64,000 nucleotides of DNA from Axinella damicornis (lineage: Eukaryota > Porifera > Demospongiae > Axinellida > Axinellidae). Below, in pieces: positions 18,501 through 33,500 of the stretch. How positions within the stretch are numbered: position 1 is the stretch's first letter; each line of letters opens with the position of its first letter. A model generated the notes under the pieces. That model searched no databases, was not told the origin of the DNA, and worked only from the letters and a program-made list of their open reading frames with translations. Position numbers and translations under genes: made by a program. The stretch is from the NCBI GenBank assembly GCA_963931865.1, contig OZ007518.1, positions 2,054,252 to 2,118,251 on the forward strand, written 5' to 3'.

Positions 18501-21500
18501 GCGTCAAGATTTCTATGAAATCATGCGGATTTGTCTTTTCAATACTCAATAGATATAGCCAAGCTTTGCACTTTGATTGCACATGCATAATAACTATAAA
18601 AACCCTACCTTTCGTTGAAGATTTACGTCAGCCTTTGCTGTGAGTAGATGATCCACTATTTCTGAATGACCATTGCTGCAGGCCCCATACAGCGGTGTTT
18701 CACCATTCTAGGAGTGGACAAGCTCATGTAAGATGAACATGCAGATGAACCAGTGTGGTATGTTACAGACAAGTCAAAGTGTCAGGGACATCACACATAC
18801 TGTAAAGCACGTGTTCTCACGACTGTTAGTGGTAAGCAACCATGTACCTAACAGAAGATGTATGCCAAACAGGGGGAGTATTAACCCTTTAAGTCCTAAC
18901 GTTGCATATCTGCAACATGAGACTTTCAGCTTCATGATGTCACATCCGGCAATGTCCTTGGGAGATAGGCTCTGCGCCAGCAGAAAGGGCGGGGCAGGGG
19001 AACGTGGGTGGGTGCACCCGAAGGGTGCAAACAGCATGGCCGCGTCTGGGCTCAGCTTTGAACAGCCCTTGGTTGGAGCCGGGTAGGCCATTTCTCGGGT
19101 TTTAAGCATAAATGGACTTAGAAAGTAGCTGTCTTGCCTTGTAGGCCCTCCATTTCCAGTGTTCATGGTCCGTTTTTTAGCTACGGCAGGTTGGCCACTT
19201 CTCGGGAGGCTTGATTGCAAGTTCGTTAGTTGGTGGGTGTGGTTAAGTCACGTATATGCTTGGTGTAGCTGAAATTACCTGTGTGAGCAGTTTCGAGCCC
19301 AGAAACGCCAGGGAACAGAAATTAGGGTATGTTTAAGTGTTCTATAGACTGAAAATGACCTAGAGAAAGAAATTTAGGTCCTAAAGAGTTAAGGCTATGG
19401 CCAACAGGTATTGTGACACATATCACTCTGCAACATGTGACAGCAATGAATCTAGACATGCATACAGCGACAAGATGACAAGCACTGACGGAGGATCAGA
19501 AGTGGTCAAACCCACACTATACAGCCACTCTGCACACAGGAGCTAATTAGTGACTGTCATTAATGAGATTCATAGTTGGTGAGAATGGGCCCTCAAAATG
19601 GCCTAGACTTGCACTGTGTGCCAGTTTGGGATAGTTTGCCGATTTTTATTGAGATTCATTGATCCTCCATGCACATATTAACCCTTTAACTACCGAATTC
19701 TTCCCACCAAGACAACACATTTTCATGCATTCAGCGCACACCACCTTCGTAGGTACTCCTCTCCCACAGCATTCGCTCCTCAGTGGCCAGACTTGGTGGG
19801 GCTGACACACATGGAGAGACCCCTCTGGCAATACCGTTAGTCGCCATCAACATTTCCCTCGGGTGAAAAGTTAGAGCACTACCTATGCTTCACAATGATG
19901 CTATCAGGATGGCCTAACCTGGTGCGGAAAAATTCCGGTAAATCGCTTTTATACCCTCGCATATGCCTCACTACAGAAGCCATACTTCCACAATAGGTGG
20001 GTGGGCGGGTCCAATTATGACGTCATGTATTGTTAAGGGGCGGAGCTGCATATCAGGATGGTGTTTGGGGACAATGCACTGTCTTCACTTTCCTTATAGT
20101 GTATACAAAATTCACAAAATTTTGCTGCAAAAGCACTGGTCCCATCCATTCCTTACTGGCCCTGAGTATGTACTGAAACTCAACAGGGTGGCATATTCAG
20201 TTGTGAGCGCTGCAATAGTTTTTGTCTTCCCTTTGGCTGCCATTGCTTGCTTTGATGTCATGTGACATGTGCATTAATTAGGATGAGTCATAAGCCAGCT
20301 GTCTATAGCCTCGTTCCCAGTCCCACGCCCAACTTTTCGTCTCTTGCAGTACGGTAAAGTGGGGAGGGCCTGGTACATCTTCTCACGTGAGTGACGTCAA
20401 GGGTAGAAAGGGGTAGAAAGACCGGAAGTTTAACGTGGGCGTAGTGCGTCTCAGAACAGCAAGAAGAGCGAAGGTACCAGGTAACATACCCACGTATCTA
20501 GCTATCAGGGGGCGACTGTCATACTCACCGAGCGTTGAACGTGTAGATGGTTGAATAACACGCAAAACGTAGCGTCTTCGTTCTGAAAATTTTGCCATTT
20601 TTCGATTACGTCATGCTCACGTGAGAAGATGTACCAGGCCCTCCCCGCTTTACCGTACTGCAAGCGACGAAAATCTGGGCGTAGGACTGGGTACGAGGCT
20701 AAGCCGTCTACACAACTGAAAGTTATGCACCATGAAAATAGGCCATGTTAATGTCACATGGTAGGCCACAGTACACAAACGTTCATGTTAATTTTGTCCT
20801 CATTGTGTATTCAGAATGGCTCTGAATCACTATTTTGGACACTGAAGAGGATTAATAACAAATACTACTTGGTGGTTGATAGCTAGGTCTCTCTAACAGT
20901 CAGCCCCTGCACTCCTCATTTCTGTGAGAGTTCCCCCCTTCATTTCTCTAGCTAATGACTGCGTCTTGGTAAACTATTTTCCAACCTCTCTCTGAAGGTT
21001 AATATTGACATCTGCCTTTGCAGCCTATTGTAATGTGGTCCATACCTCTTCAAACTGCAGTGTCCTTCTCGCTGGGAGCTCACGTAATTGGAAATGTGGT
21101 AACTTGTGAAGCAAACGAGAGCAAGGTACTCAGGAGCAGATACCGTATAGCGTGTAATTAATTCCCTACTGATTGGCACATAATGTCCTGATAAAAGCAG
21201 CTGCGGTCTATACATGTACACCATAATACGTGCATACGACCACCACAATTATTGTTTTTCATAGTTACACCCTGGTACATGATGTCTGGGTGTGTGGGCC
21301 TGTAGCCCTGTGCACTTTTACTGGCCTGCAAAATGCACAAAATACCAGATGTGATGTAGCTAACTGACTCGTTTCATGGTGAGATTCCATATGCTAAGCT
21401 TGGGCTAACAAGGCAATATTACGTCATCTTGCCGGTCTGGGTCAGCACCAAGTTCAGTCAGAAGTTCAACGATGTCCTCATGTTGAAAGTTTGCTGCATA

Positions 21501-24500
21501 GTGGAGAGCGGTAATCCCAGCCTGTGTGTGTGTATATATGTGCGTACATGTGTGTGTGTGTAAAGATGGGGGTGGGAGTACAGGTTGAGGGACGCGTAAA
21601 ACGGAGGAGAAAATGGGTAGCAAAAACCAGTGAAAAGTGTACAACACAACAGCTAACTGAACTGGCTATGGCTGGACTGTAAAGGCTTCTCCGGAGAGCA
21701 CTGGTGTAATATTATGTGTCCACCCGATCATTGAAAATGTGTGCTAACTGGCTCGTGGAAGGTCACTACTTGGCACGTAGTGTTACGTACCAATACAGCC
21801 ACACGGCATGCAACAACAGACGTACTCCTGTGGAGAGTGGGTCGAGGGAGGGGTCTTATACTGTCCAATAACAGCATGATCTGACATCAGAATTGTATTA
21901 GCATTAATGGGGCAGAACTTGGATGTGTTGAATGAAGTACGTATGTGTATATATTATGTCGATCTGCTTTTGAGTTACTGAGACCAGCATTGGCAATAAC
22001 TACTAGCTAATAACTAGCACTTTGTGGTCTCATACCTTCTGGATGTGCTTTACAGAATATGACTGCATGCATTGTACAGTATAGCGTAAAAATTTCTATG
22101 CGACTTAATCATCATGCTTTTTCAGTAATTATGGCTTGACTCCAAATGTGGCTATAGGTAACAATGCACACTTCAGTGATACATGTGTGGCATCACCACG
22201 GAAACTAGATCTAATATGTGCTATCGCAGCAGAGATATCACAATTCCAGACACACACCTGTGGCAACATGTAAGACTGTAGGTTAAAGTATGTGCTGATG
22301 GCACGTGTGGTATACAAGTGATTAGTGTATCTCACCTGGTTGGTGGTGTTGACAGTGGCACCTGCCTGGAGGAGTATCCTCACCACACTGGGATGACCTT
22401 GTTGGGATGCCACCATCAGAGGAGTAGTCCCATCCTGTTGAGTATTGAGGGAGGGAGTGGGGCTAAAGTAGTATGTGGGTTCACACGTGAAATGTATGCG
22501 TCAATTGTTAGTAGGTCGTTCTGCTTTGAAGTCACTCTTCAACTAAGACCAGCATTGGCAATAACTACTAATAACTAGCACTTTGTGGTCTCATACCTTC
22601 TGGATGTGCTTCACAGAATGTAAATGCACTGTACACTATAGCGTCAAAATTACTACATGATCATGCGGGTCCGTCTTTTCAATACTCAATAGCTAGCCAA
22701 GCTTTGCACTTTGTTTGCACATGACCAGTGGTGATTAGCAATTATGAGTGTGGCTAACCGAGATCGGCACTCCACGAAAGTACTTGTGCTTACATTTTCA
22801 GGACAGTTTGGGAAATCACTTTCCACCTTCCTCCGAATGTTAATATCTGCCTTCATGGCCAGTGATTAGAAGCCTAATTTCTGTAGTTTTCATGGTGAGG
22901 AGAAGGCTACCGTATATCTTCTAAAAATTCGGCAGGTTTTTATTAATTATTCGCAAGCCTTGCCGAAATAATTGGAAGTAAAATCGCAAAATTTGTACCA
23001 AAATGCAAAAGTGCCGAATAATTAGAAGTGCTACCCGCGGTCGGTCGGGGTTTTATTTTCCACTCGAGATTCAAGTCTCAAGATCGAGCTCGTCATCCGC
23101 CATGCCCGCCAAGGGATCTTCTTCACCATCGTCCTCGTCGATCCTCTGTGTGTATACTGCTTCGTTGTAAAGTGACCGCTAATCTCGAAACTTTGCTCCA
23201 GCCATGGACAGCACTTGCCGAATCTTGCCCACTGTGACTGTGAGTAGTTATTTTGTTTGTTTCTTGACCGGCTTTTGTAAGAGCCATACCTTCTCACCAG
23301 CTTGTTGACACATGGGGAGCTAGCTAGCTATAGGGATGCTGTGTATGCGGCGAGTTCATTCTTCCCAAAGTAATAAACGCCACCTTTGAAGTTGCTGCAC
23401 CAAAATGAACTACGAAAGAAATAAACACTGTGGTGTCTATTTGTGGAAATACGGTATTCATCCATGGATTGGGATGAGCCTGAGTGAGCTCTGCATCCCA
23501 CAAGCTCACCACAAGGGATTTGTCTGTAGAATGTCATGTGGCTACTGTGACCAAACAGCAAATGGGTGCCTTGTTTCTGTGCCAATTTTCTAGTGATCGT
23601 ACAGAAACCACACCTCCTACCCTGTCAACTTTTTACTGTAGGGAATAATGTGTACACAGTTCCCAGAGAGTGGTTCCTTTGATTCCTCTCAGAATGATCA
23701 AACATTGCTTCAGGTACCATGCACATCCTGCATAGCTGTCCATTATAAAATTGTGGAACCAAACACTCTACATGTGTTTCCTTCTATTCCATGTAATAAG
23801 TCATTTCCTACCTTTCGTTGAAGATTTACGTCAGCCTTTGCTGTGAGCAGATGATCCACGATTTCTGCATAACCCTTGCCGCAGGCAATATACAGTGGTG
23901 TAGCACCATCCTAGGAGTGGAGAATGATAGAGTTCATGTACAATGACCATGCAGATGAACCAGTGTGGAGTGTAAGTCAAGTCCAGGTTTCAGGTACTGT
24001 GCACATCACACATACTGTAAACAAGCATGTTCTCATGACTGTTAGTGGTAAGCAACCATGCACCTAACAGAAGATGTATGCCAAACCGGGGGAGTATTAA
24101 GGCTATGGCCAACAAATATTGTGACACATCACTCTGCAACATGTGACAGCAATGAATCTAGACAGGCATACAGCGACAAGATGACAAGCACTGATGGAGG
24201 ATCAGGAGTGGTCAAACCCACACTATACAGCCACTCAGCACACAGGTGTGAGTGGTGGTCAAGTTATCACATCTCACATATACTGTAGATCCAGAAATTT
24301 TCGTGTAAAATAAATTTCGCCTGTTAATTTTTCGCGCTGTTTAATTTTCGTCACTCGAGCACTCCGACAAAAATTAAAGCTTGCTTCTGCGATTCCGCGC
24401 TTGGGCTGGTATAGAAGAGCTCAGTGATCTTCCAGGATCGGAAACACCATCAACAGGTTTCAGGTAGCACAGAAGAGCCATACTTGTACTTTGATTCAAC

Positions 24501-27500
24501 ACTCAAATGAAAACTCACACGTGAAGTCAGAATCATTATTCCAGGTTGAAAGAATTTGGTGTTTTCAACTTTCTTTGTTATGCAGTATCGACAAAAATTA
24601 ATTATGACGAAAATTTCCCGATCTACAGTACTGACCGATGTGTTGTTCTCAGGATGGTATGTACAGACAGCCCACTAGATAAGTAGGTATGAGTGTTGGT
24701 AGGTGAAGGTTTCGTCCTTCCAAACGAACTGCCCCTCCCGAAGATTCTCATACAGCATCATGATCGTTCCCGTGTACTGAGACTTATGTACTGAAACTCA
24801 ACCTGGTGGCAAACGTGTGAGCGCTGTAATAGTTTTTGTCTTCCCTTTGGCTGCCATTGCTTGCTTTGACATCACGTGACAGGTGCATTAATTGGGACAA
24901 GTTCTAAGACAGCCACCTACGCAACTGTGAAAGTTATGCACCATGAAAATATAGTGTCTCCACGAATGTTAACGTCACATGGTAGGCCATGGTACATATA
25001 CGCTCATGTTGTTGTGAGCACTGTAATAGCTTTTGTCTTCCTTCATTTGGCTTGCCTAGCATAGCTATAATAGCCGCTCGTGCACCAATCAAATAAATAT
25101 TTTGAAACAGGCATTTCGGCCACTATACGGTGGCCCTCATCAGTTTCTTTGATGTCATGTGACATGTGCATTAATTAGGATGAGTCATAAGCCAGCCGTC
25201 TACGCAACTGACAGTTATGCACCATGAAAATATAGTGTCTCCACGAAAATGTTAATGTCACATGGTAGGCCACAGTACACATACGTTTGTGTTAATCTTG
25301 TCCTCACTGTGTATTCAGAATGGCTCTGAATGACTATTTTGGACACTGAAGAGAATGGGATTTTTTATAATGGCTGGGAATGGGATATAGTTTCAGTCAA
25401 CTGTCATGGTATGCACTGTGTGAGTTGTACACCAGTATCCAACAAGTATTGCATCCTCTTTTCTGTGAGAGACCTCCCCCTCATTTCTCTAGCTAATGAC
25501 TACTATTCCCACCTCTGTCTGTAGGTTGACATCCGCCTTTGCTATGAGCAGACGATCCATGATTTCACCATGGTTCTTGTGACACGCCATGTGTAGGGGA
25601 GACACACCATCCTGGAAGTGAGGAATGGTATAGCTCATGAAGTGTACATGCAGATGAACCAGGCCAACTAGTTCCTGGTACTACATGAGTGATGGACTAC
25701 CATATACATCAGCCGGTTCACATGGTGTATACAAGCTAATCTGACAGTTCCTGGTCTGGGTTCACTTTAGCCTCGTTACCCCGTGCGCATGCACAGCAGG
25801 GGGTAGAGTGATCGGTTTGTCTGTCAGTCTGTCAGTCTGTCTGTCTGTCCAAGCGGTTTGTGCAGTGAAGGCCTTGTTGAAGGCTTATTTCAGGATAGAA
25901 GTGTCAGAATTCAGAAAATACTAGCGTCTACATAACTCACAGACCAGAGATCTACTCGAGAGGCTGAGAAAAGTTGCATGAAATTTGTGCTTCTAATTTA
26001 TACAACTTGACCACACCCTATTTCTAACATTACTGTCACAACTTATGGTATCTCATTCTGCATGCTGACATCGCTGTAAATCATGGCCTAGCTAGCTTAT
26101 CGTGCATGCTGTATGAATAATCGGTGGTAGGCCTATAGCTGTCAAGTCAAAGTTGTGCATGGGGTACGTGCTCTACTGAGCACCTCTAGTTAGCTAGAGG
26201 GAGGCCCCGCACAGATGAGGAGTGCAGGGACTGACCTCCCTCCTTGCAATGCATGTTGCAATGCTTGTGGCTAGGTTCACCTGTGGATGTGGGTTGGCAT
26301 TAGGCAGTTATGAATACTGAACTAGGGAACAGTCAGCCAGCACTTACAGGGTGAACCTCAATAGGAATTGACATTGGTAATTAACCCTGATAGGAATCTG
26401 TGCTGCGTAAATTGGGCTATAAGTACTTCAACTGCTGGAATCTGATTCATTAAGGCATCACTCTGGGTCATTAGCTTTTAGTTTGGAGCAGGGATTAATG
26501 GGATGGTGGAGTGAGTGACTCACTAGGGGGTAACCTTGGTCAGCTGATGGGTGCCCAGGCAAAGGCACATTGTTATAGGACAAGCGCCGCAAGAGCAACA
26601 GCAGGTGTGATTTCTAGTCAGTTGTGGAACAGATGATGAAATGAGAAACAATTTCCCAGCAGTGCTCAAACAACCCATAACATACTCATTTGCTGCTCCT
26701 TTTACACGTGCGACTTCAATTTCAGGTGTATTATCCACATGTCATATCCTAAAAGAGTGTACGCATTGCGACTTGCTTCGACAGCAGACTAGTAGATACT
26801 TCCAATACTGCATAATTATCGTTAGTCCAAGATTGTTGGGCAAAATTTTCAGCATGAAAACAGTTCGTGGCAACTTACGTCACACCAAACAGATGGCAAA
26901 CTTGGCCGAATTTCCTATACAGTATTCTAGCTGTCCTATGCCCTCACATTGGATTTACTCTGAGACAATTATGCAGCACAGGCATCTTGTAAGTCTTCTA
27001 CAGAAATATACTCAGGAGAGCTGGCAGTGTATGTGATTTTTTTCAACACTGTGTCAACACTAACTGAGAGCATCCCACATAGGTTTTTATACTATACTGT
27101 CAGTGTGTGTAACTAATTCAACATTGTGTCAAAACTAATTGAGAGCATCCCACATAGGGTTTTAAACAACACAAGTAAATGCTAGCCTCATTCACAGGCC
27201 GTTCCCACTGCCAGTATTTCATTGCTTCCAGTATGAAATACGGCGGGGGAAGGCTTGGGAGATCTGGTCACGTGTGATGCCATCAAGTAGACACATGGTA
27301 GACACATGGAGGGCGGTGCTCAACGAAGAATCTCGACGTCTTGTGTGTTGTACTGTCCGCCCTATGGCTGGATATCAGAGCGTTCACAAGGCAGACGATC
27401 GATACCGTTCGTTGTTCACAATGCCGAGGACGGATCAACGTGAAACAGGTATTTTAACGGTTGGGCACCGCCCCCCGTGTGTCTACCATCTGTCTACCTG

Positions 27501-30500
27501 ACGTCATCGCACGTGACCAGATCTCCCAGGCCTACCCCTGCTGTATTTCATACTGGAAGCGATGAAATACTGGTGGTGGGAACAGCGAGGCTAAGTAAAC
27601 GCTCTATGTGTAGTGTTTCAAAATCCCATGTATAACAGTGTGGTATATGTAAGCCATTCCCACCTTCTGTTGAAGGTTGACATGTGCCTTTGCTATGAGC
27701 AGACGATCCACAATTTCACCGTGGTTACTCTGACAAGCCATATAGAGGGGGGATGCACCAGTCTGGAAGTGAGGAAAGGTATAGCTCATGAAGTGTACAC
27801 GCAGCTACCATATACATCAGCTGGTCTGTAGTTAACTCAATTCATAATCTGGGTTCACTTCTGGATGTGGGTTGGCATTACGTAGGTAGCTATGAAACAG
27901 CACTTGTTACACTACTGGTAGGGAATTAAAACTTTCCTAAAATTGAAAAACTCCTGAGCACAGTGGAGGACATGGACAGATTCTGACTACACCATCATCA
28001 TTCTAATTTTTGACTGACACAAAATCAAAATAATTGTGTTGAAACTCATCTTTGTGGTGGAGTTATGACCCTAACCCTAACCCTAACCCTAACTTTTGGC
28101 CTCCTTGTGTGAGTGGATTTTTTTTTTTCATTCTGGATCCGCTGGGAATGAGACAGCCACGTAGCTACATGTGCGCACTAACTGAGACGATCCGAGCTTA
28201 CCTAGGAGCTGTAAGTACGTGCTGGTGGATGCAATCAGAGTCTGCTCGGGGTGAAAGTAATACCAGTGATGTAAGGTAATGAGATGCACTGGCTACCAGG
28301 AGTGCGGTGACTATTTACGAATGCCCTACAACGGTTCTGACTATACCATCCGCGATGATCGTGATCGCTACCATGTACTGACCAAACGTAGGATTTTAGT
28401 GCTGAAACTCACCTTGGTGGTGGAGATATGAGTGCTTTTGTCTCGCCGTTGGCCGCCATTGCTCGAGTGCTCCATCGACTTCCGGTGGCAGTACCGTTCT
28501 TTGGAAAGGCACACAAAGATTCTGACCACACGGCTGTGATCGCTGTCGTTCACTGACGCTTACATGCCGAACTCACCGTGCTGGCTAAATTGTGAGTGCT
28601 GTAATAATGTCTTGTCTTCCTTTTGGTCGCCATTGCTCGCGATCGACTGAGCGTGGTTGCCACGTGGCATGTGCGTTAATTGGAACGAATTGCAATACTT
28701 AGCTTGCGCTAGCTACGGCGAGTCGCAACTGGGGTTGCAACGCGGCTATGAATGGTTTTATTCGGTACTTGAGAGCACTCTCTAATCTTCCCTATACAAG
28801 TAATAAAAAACCTTAAAAATGTAACAGGATGTAGGGATACCAGAACGGCAAAAAGTAAGGAAACAAGGGAGGGATGGTCGAACATAACAGTGATGTATAC
28901 AACCCCCCTAAAGAGATCTTCTTCCATATACGTGTATAATGAAAAAAGATATATGTAGGGGGGATTGTATACATCACTGTTATGTTCGACCATCCCTCCC
29001 TTGTTTCCTAACTTTTTGCCGTTCTGGTATCCCTACGTCCTGTTACATTTTTATTACTTGTTCATGTAAATTTTTTAGCAGCAGGTGCATATTGTTTGCA
29101 CAGAGCAGAAGTCAGTGACCTCACAGGCATCTAGGCAGTGCAGTAGGTGTCCACTTCCAACATTGGCTGAAGGTCCAGGCATCTCAAATCAACCCTCCCC
29201 TGGATGGACAAAGCCAGCTCTGAGCTCTCCCTGTCTGAAGACCTCGTTTGATTGACAATACGATTCTAATTCTGCATCTTGCGTCCTGCTGTGTTTCTAA
29301 TTCAGCGATCTTGAGTAATATTTACGTATCGTTGCTAAGTGATCGCGCATGCGTACAAACGAGAAAATGGCGTGGCAAAAGAAGCCATAGTTATTGAGTG
29401 GGCAGCTGCAGCCGCCTGGTGAAGACTTGGAGGTTGCGAAAAAGTGATGGGTCGTTGCACTGCTCGGTTGAAAATGCTGCTGTTTCGTGCGAAAACCATC
29501 GTCACAGATTGAGGCAACGTTGAGCTAGCTTGTCTGAAGAAAGAAGAAAGAAGAAAGAAAAACAATTTGCCCGTTTTGCGAGTACCTGGTGTGGTACTTT
29601 CGCGACGGTTTTTCGCTACGCGAGGAGTCTTGTTGGTCATGAAAACACTCAAAGATGAACGGTATGTGGTTATAAAGGCTTATAAGTGTACCGTTTCTGA
29701 GATTTGGAGAGATTTTTTTGTATTAGCATATATTGCGTGTACGTCGTATCCCTACATACAGAGTCTACCGACTCTGTGATATAGCTATCATGGTATTCAC
29801 TTGATGTGTGATAATTGGAACGAACTGTCACACTTCGCTTGTGCTACCGTTTAACCGCGGCTACCAGGAAGGCGGTTGCCCCTCGAAACTAAGTGGGTTT
29901 CAAATAGCTATTAGCCGTAATAGCCCTCTATTACGGCTAATTAAAGGGGATGGGAATTTAGAAGAGAAGTATAGTTGGGCTGTAGATAGTTCAACTGCTG
30001 TCTACTTCACAAAAGTCTAGAGTTGGATATTTCCATAGAAAATCTCATGCATGAATTTAGTGAATGCTAGGAAGTATTAATGTGGACATTTCCACCGCCT
30101 ATTGTAATGAGCAAAGGTGGTCCATACCTCTTCAAACTGCAGTGTCCTTAATTCTCACTGGGAGCTCACGTAGCTGGAAATGTGGTAACTTGTGAAGCAA
30201 ACGAGAGCACAAAGCAGCGGTGTAACAACTGAGGGAGGGGCTAAGATCGCAAATGCACAGGCACGAGTCGCACAATAATTGTGCAGAAACTCATGGTTGA
30301 GCCCTTCTGTCTTCTTTTTGACTTCCATTGTTCAAGCGCCCAATTCAGCAATCCAGAACAGCTCAGAACGGACTCTTACTACAGCATTGTGATCGTTCTG
30401 ACACTTATCTACTGAAACTCAACCTGGTGGCAAACTAGTGAGTGCTGTAATAGTTTTTGTCTTCCGTTTGGCTGTCATTGCTTGCTTTGACATCACGTAA

Positions 30501-33500
30501 CATATGCATTAATTGGGACGAGTCCTAAGACAGCCACCTACACAACTGTGAAACTTATGCACCATGAAAATATAGTGTCTCCACGAATGTTAACGTCACA
30601 TGGTAGGCCATGGTACACATACATTCGTGTTAATCTTGTCCTTATTCGTTTTCATTCTATTTACATAGAATGGCTTTGTATGACCATTTTAGAAGGTAGC
30701 ATGGACACCGAAGAGAAGCTTGTTGATTCATAACAAATACTAGTAGGTGATTGGTAGGTCTCTCTAGAGTGCTCTGTGTCAGTATTGTTCTAAAGCATCA
30801 GGTATAGTCCGGTTCCAAATATGGATGATTTTAGACCATCTATAATCATCCAAAAATGGATGATTATTGCAGACCATGCAAAAATCATCCAAATTTGGCT
30901 TCTTGCTCTCTATGGGGAACCAATATGTTCAATAATCATCCATTTTTGGATGATTCGTGCCATCCATTATTGGATGATTTATTACACTGTAAGGAAGCAT
31001 CAATTTTTGGATGATTCATGCCATCCATTATTGGATGATTTATTACACTGTAATCAAACATCCATTTTTGGATCCATTTTTGGATGATTTATTACACGGT
31101 AAGGAAGCATCCATTATTGGATAATTTATTACACTGTAATCGAGGGGCAACCGCACTCCTGGTAGCCGCGGTTAAACGGTAGCACAAGCTAAGTGTGACA
31201 GTTCGTTCCAATTATCACACATAGCTATATAATAGGGAAGATCAGAAATTATGTAGAGTGCTCTCAAGTACCGAATAAAACCGCGTTGCAACCGGTTGCG
31301 ACTCGCCGTAGCGCAAGCCAAGTATTGCAATCCGTTCCAATTAACGCACATGCCACGTGGCAACCACGCTCAGTTGATCGCGAGCAATGGCGACCAAAAG
31401 GAAGACAAGACATTATTACAGCACTCACAACTTAGCCAGCACGGTGAGTTTCGGCATGTGAGCGTCAGTGAACGACAGCGATCACACCTGTATGGTCAGA
31501 ATCTTTGTGGGGCCTTCGTAAGAGCTGTACTGGCGACGAACTTCGAAGAGAGCGATCGAGCGATGGTGGCCGATGGCACTACAAAAGCGCTTGTATCTCC
31601 ACCACCAAGGTGAGTTTCAGCACCAAAATTGTATGGTGAGGACAGTGCATGATAGAGATCACGACAGTGTAGTGAGAATCTTTGCAGGCCATTCCTAAGT
31701 AGTCAAACGTTAATTATTTAATTAGGTTACATTATTTACGCGGCACAATTTTTCCCTTACCAGGAGTGTAACAAATATCCATTTTCAAGTGGATGATTCA
31801 TGCCATCCAACTCTAGCCGAACTCATCACCAGAGTTTCATCAGAGTCAAAGTGCCGTTCTTCACCGCAAGCATTTAGGGAATTCCTCTGTGAGCTCTCTC
31901 GCAACACTCCAGCCAGTCTGTGGCTTCCTTCAAGTAGCCGGAAATGATGAGGTCCTTGCTATCATAGATGCCATAGCTTCTGGAGTCGACATCACACAGC
32001 CATCACGAAGGGAGCAGCTCAAGTTGCGCCAAGAGTAGGCCTTGACAAATTATGCTAGCATAATTTTGAGAATAATAGGTACTCAAGAGCATAAGGGAAT
32101 TATGCTGGAATAATAGGCATAAATTTTCAGACCTGTGAGAATAATAGGCTACACTTACCTAATACTTATAAATGATGCTGTACTAAACTGTATGCTTGCT
32201 CAGACTCACAGGCATGCAGGCCTATCTTGCAAAGCCACACCCTCACACTAAACATTAGCATGCAAACTGATTCTAGATCTATATCTTGTTCAGCCATCCT
32301 CTGCAGCTGTAGAGCGAATGTTCTCCATCTTGCAAAACTCCTTTATATCAACAACAGTCATCCCTAGAGAAATAATTATGCTCCTGTACAATGTATATAT
32401 GCTGCAGTACAAGAACGCTGAGTGGATAGTATGAAGAATAGTGTTGACAAATTATGGTAGCATAATTTTGAGAATAATAGGTCAACTTCAAAGCAGAATA
32501 GGCATTAATGCTGAGAATAGGGGAATAGAATAATAGGGCAGAAAAAAAAGCATAATTTGTCAAGGCTTAGCCAAGAGCATGCTCCTGTTCTTGCCGGCAA
32601 GTGCTTCTATGGCCAATGCTTACCCGCAGATGTCCGTTCTCTCATACAACACCTGAAGATGGTGATCCAGACCTTCACCAGCGCCGGAGCGAGGTATTTT
32701 TGAGTGGTATGGCTATGCCACTGCCGAAGGCAGTGAACAGAGGCGCGAAGCGCCGATCAGTCTGCGCGAAGGGCGAAAAACAATTTTCACCTTCATTTGT
32801 CAGTTGTCTGGATGGGCTCTCGTGGCACCTTCGTGCTTTGCACTGCACTGTAACTGCTTTCTGCTTTCCGTGTCATCCGTGACCATCGAAGGGAAAGGAG
32901 ATCTCATGCGGGGATAACTTCTAGGACGTGGATCGCGGAAGTTCGAAGGTATACCGGTATGGTAGCCCACGCCTACTAATTATTACAAGGCGCTAAAAAG
33001 TGGTACGGCCGCGCCGGCCCTGTTCACCCCCCACCTCAATCTAATGCACTGGCACTGTCCTTCTTCCCGAACTTATCACATGTGCGGGGCAAGCGAGTGT
33101 ATTCAGCTGACATGCATTGACAGAGGACCAGTTTGCTTGAATGTATAAAAATTGCATGTGATGCTTACAGTGTAATACATCATCCAATAATGGATGGCAT
33201 GAATCATCCAAAAATGGATGTTTGATTACAGTATAATAAATCATCCAATAATGGATGGCATGAATCATCCAAAAATGGATGTTTGATTACAGTGTAATAC
33301 ATCATCCAATAATGGATGGCATGAATCATCCAAAAATGGATGCTTCCTTACCGTGTAATAAATCATCCAATAAAGGTGGCATGAATCATCCAAAAATGGA
33401 TGTTTGATTACAATGTAATAAATCATCCAATAATGGATGGCATGAATCATCCAAAAATGGATGCTTCCTTACAGCGTAATAAATCATCCAATAATGGATG

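Noticed and set aside
26641..27036. 131-codon plus-strand open frame in a gene B intron
   Set aside because: The same DNA in the duplicated intron blocks at 34.5 and 38.9 kb is not open in this frame and carries indels that are not multiples of three.
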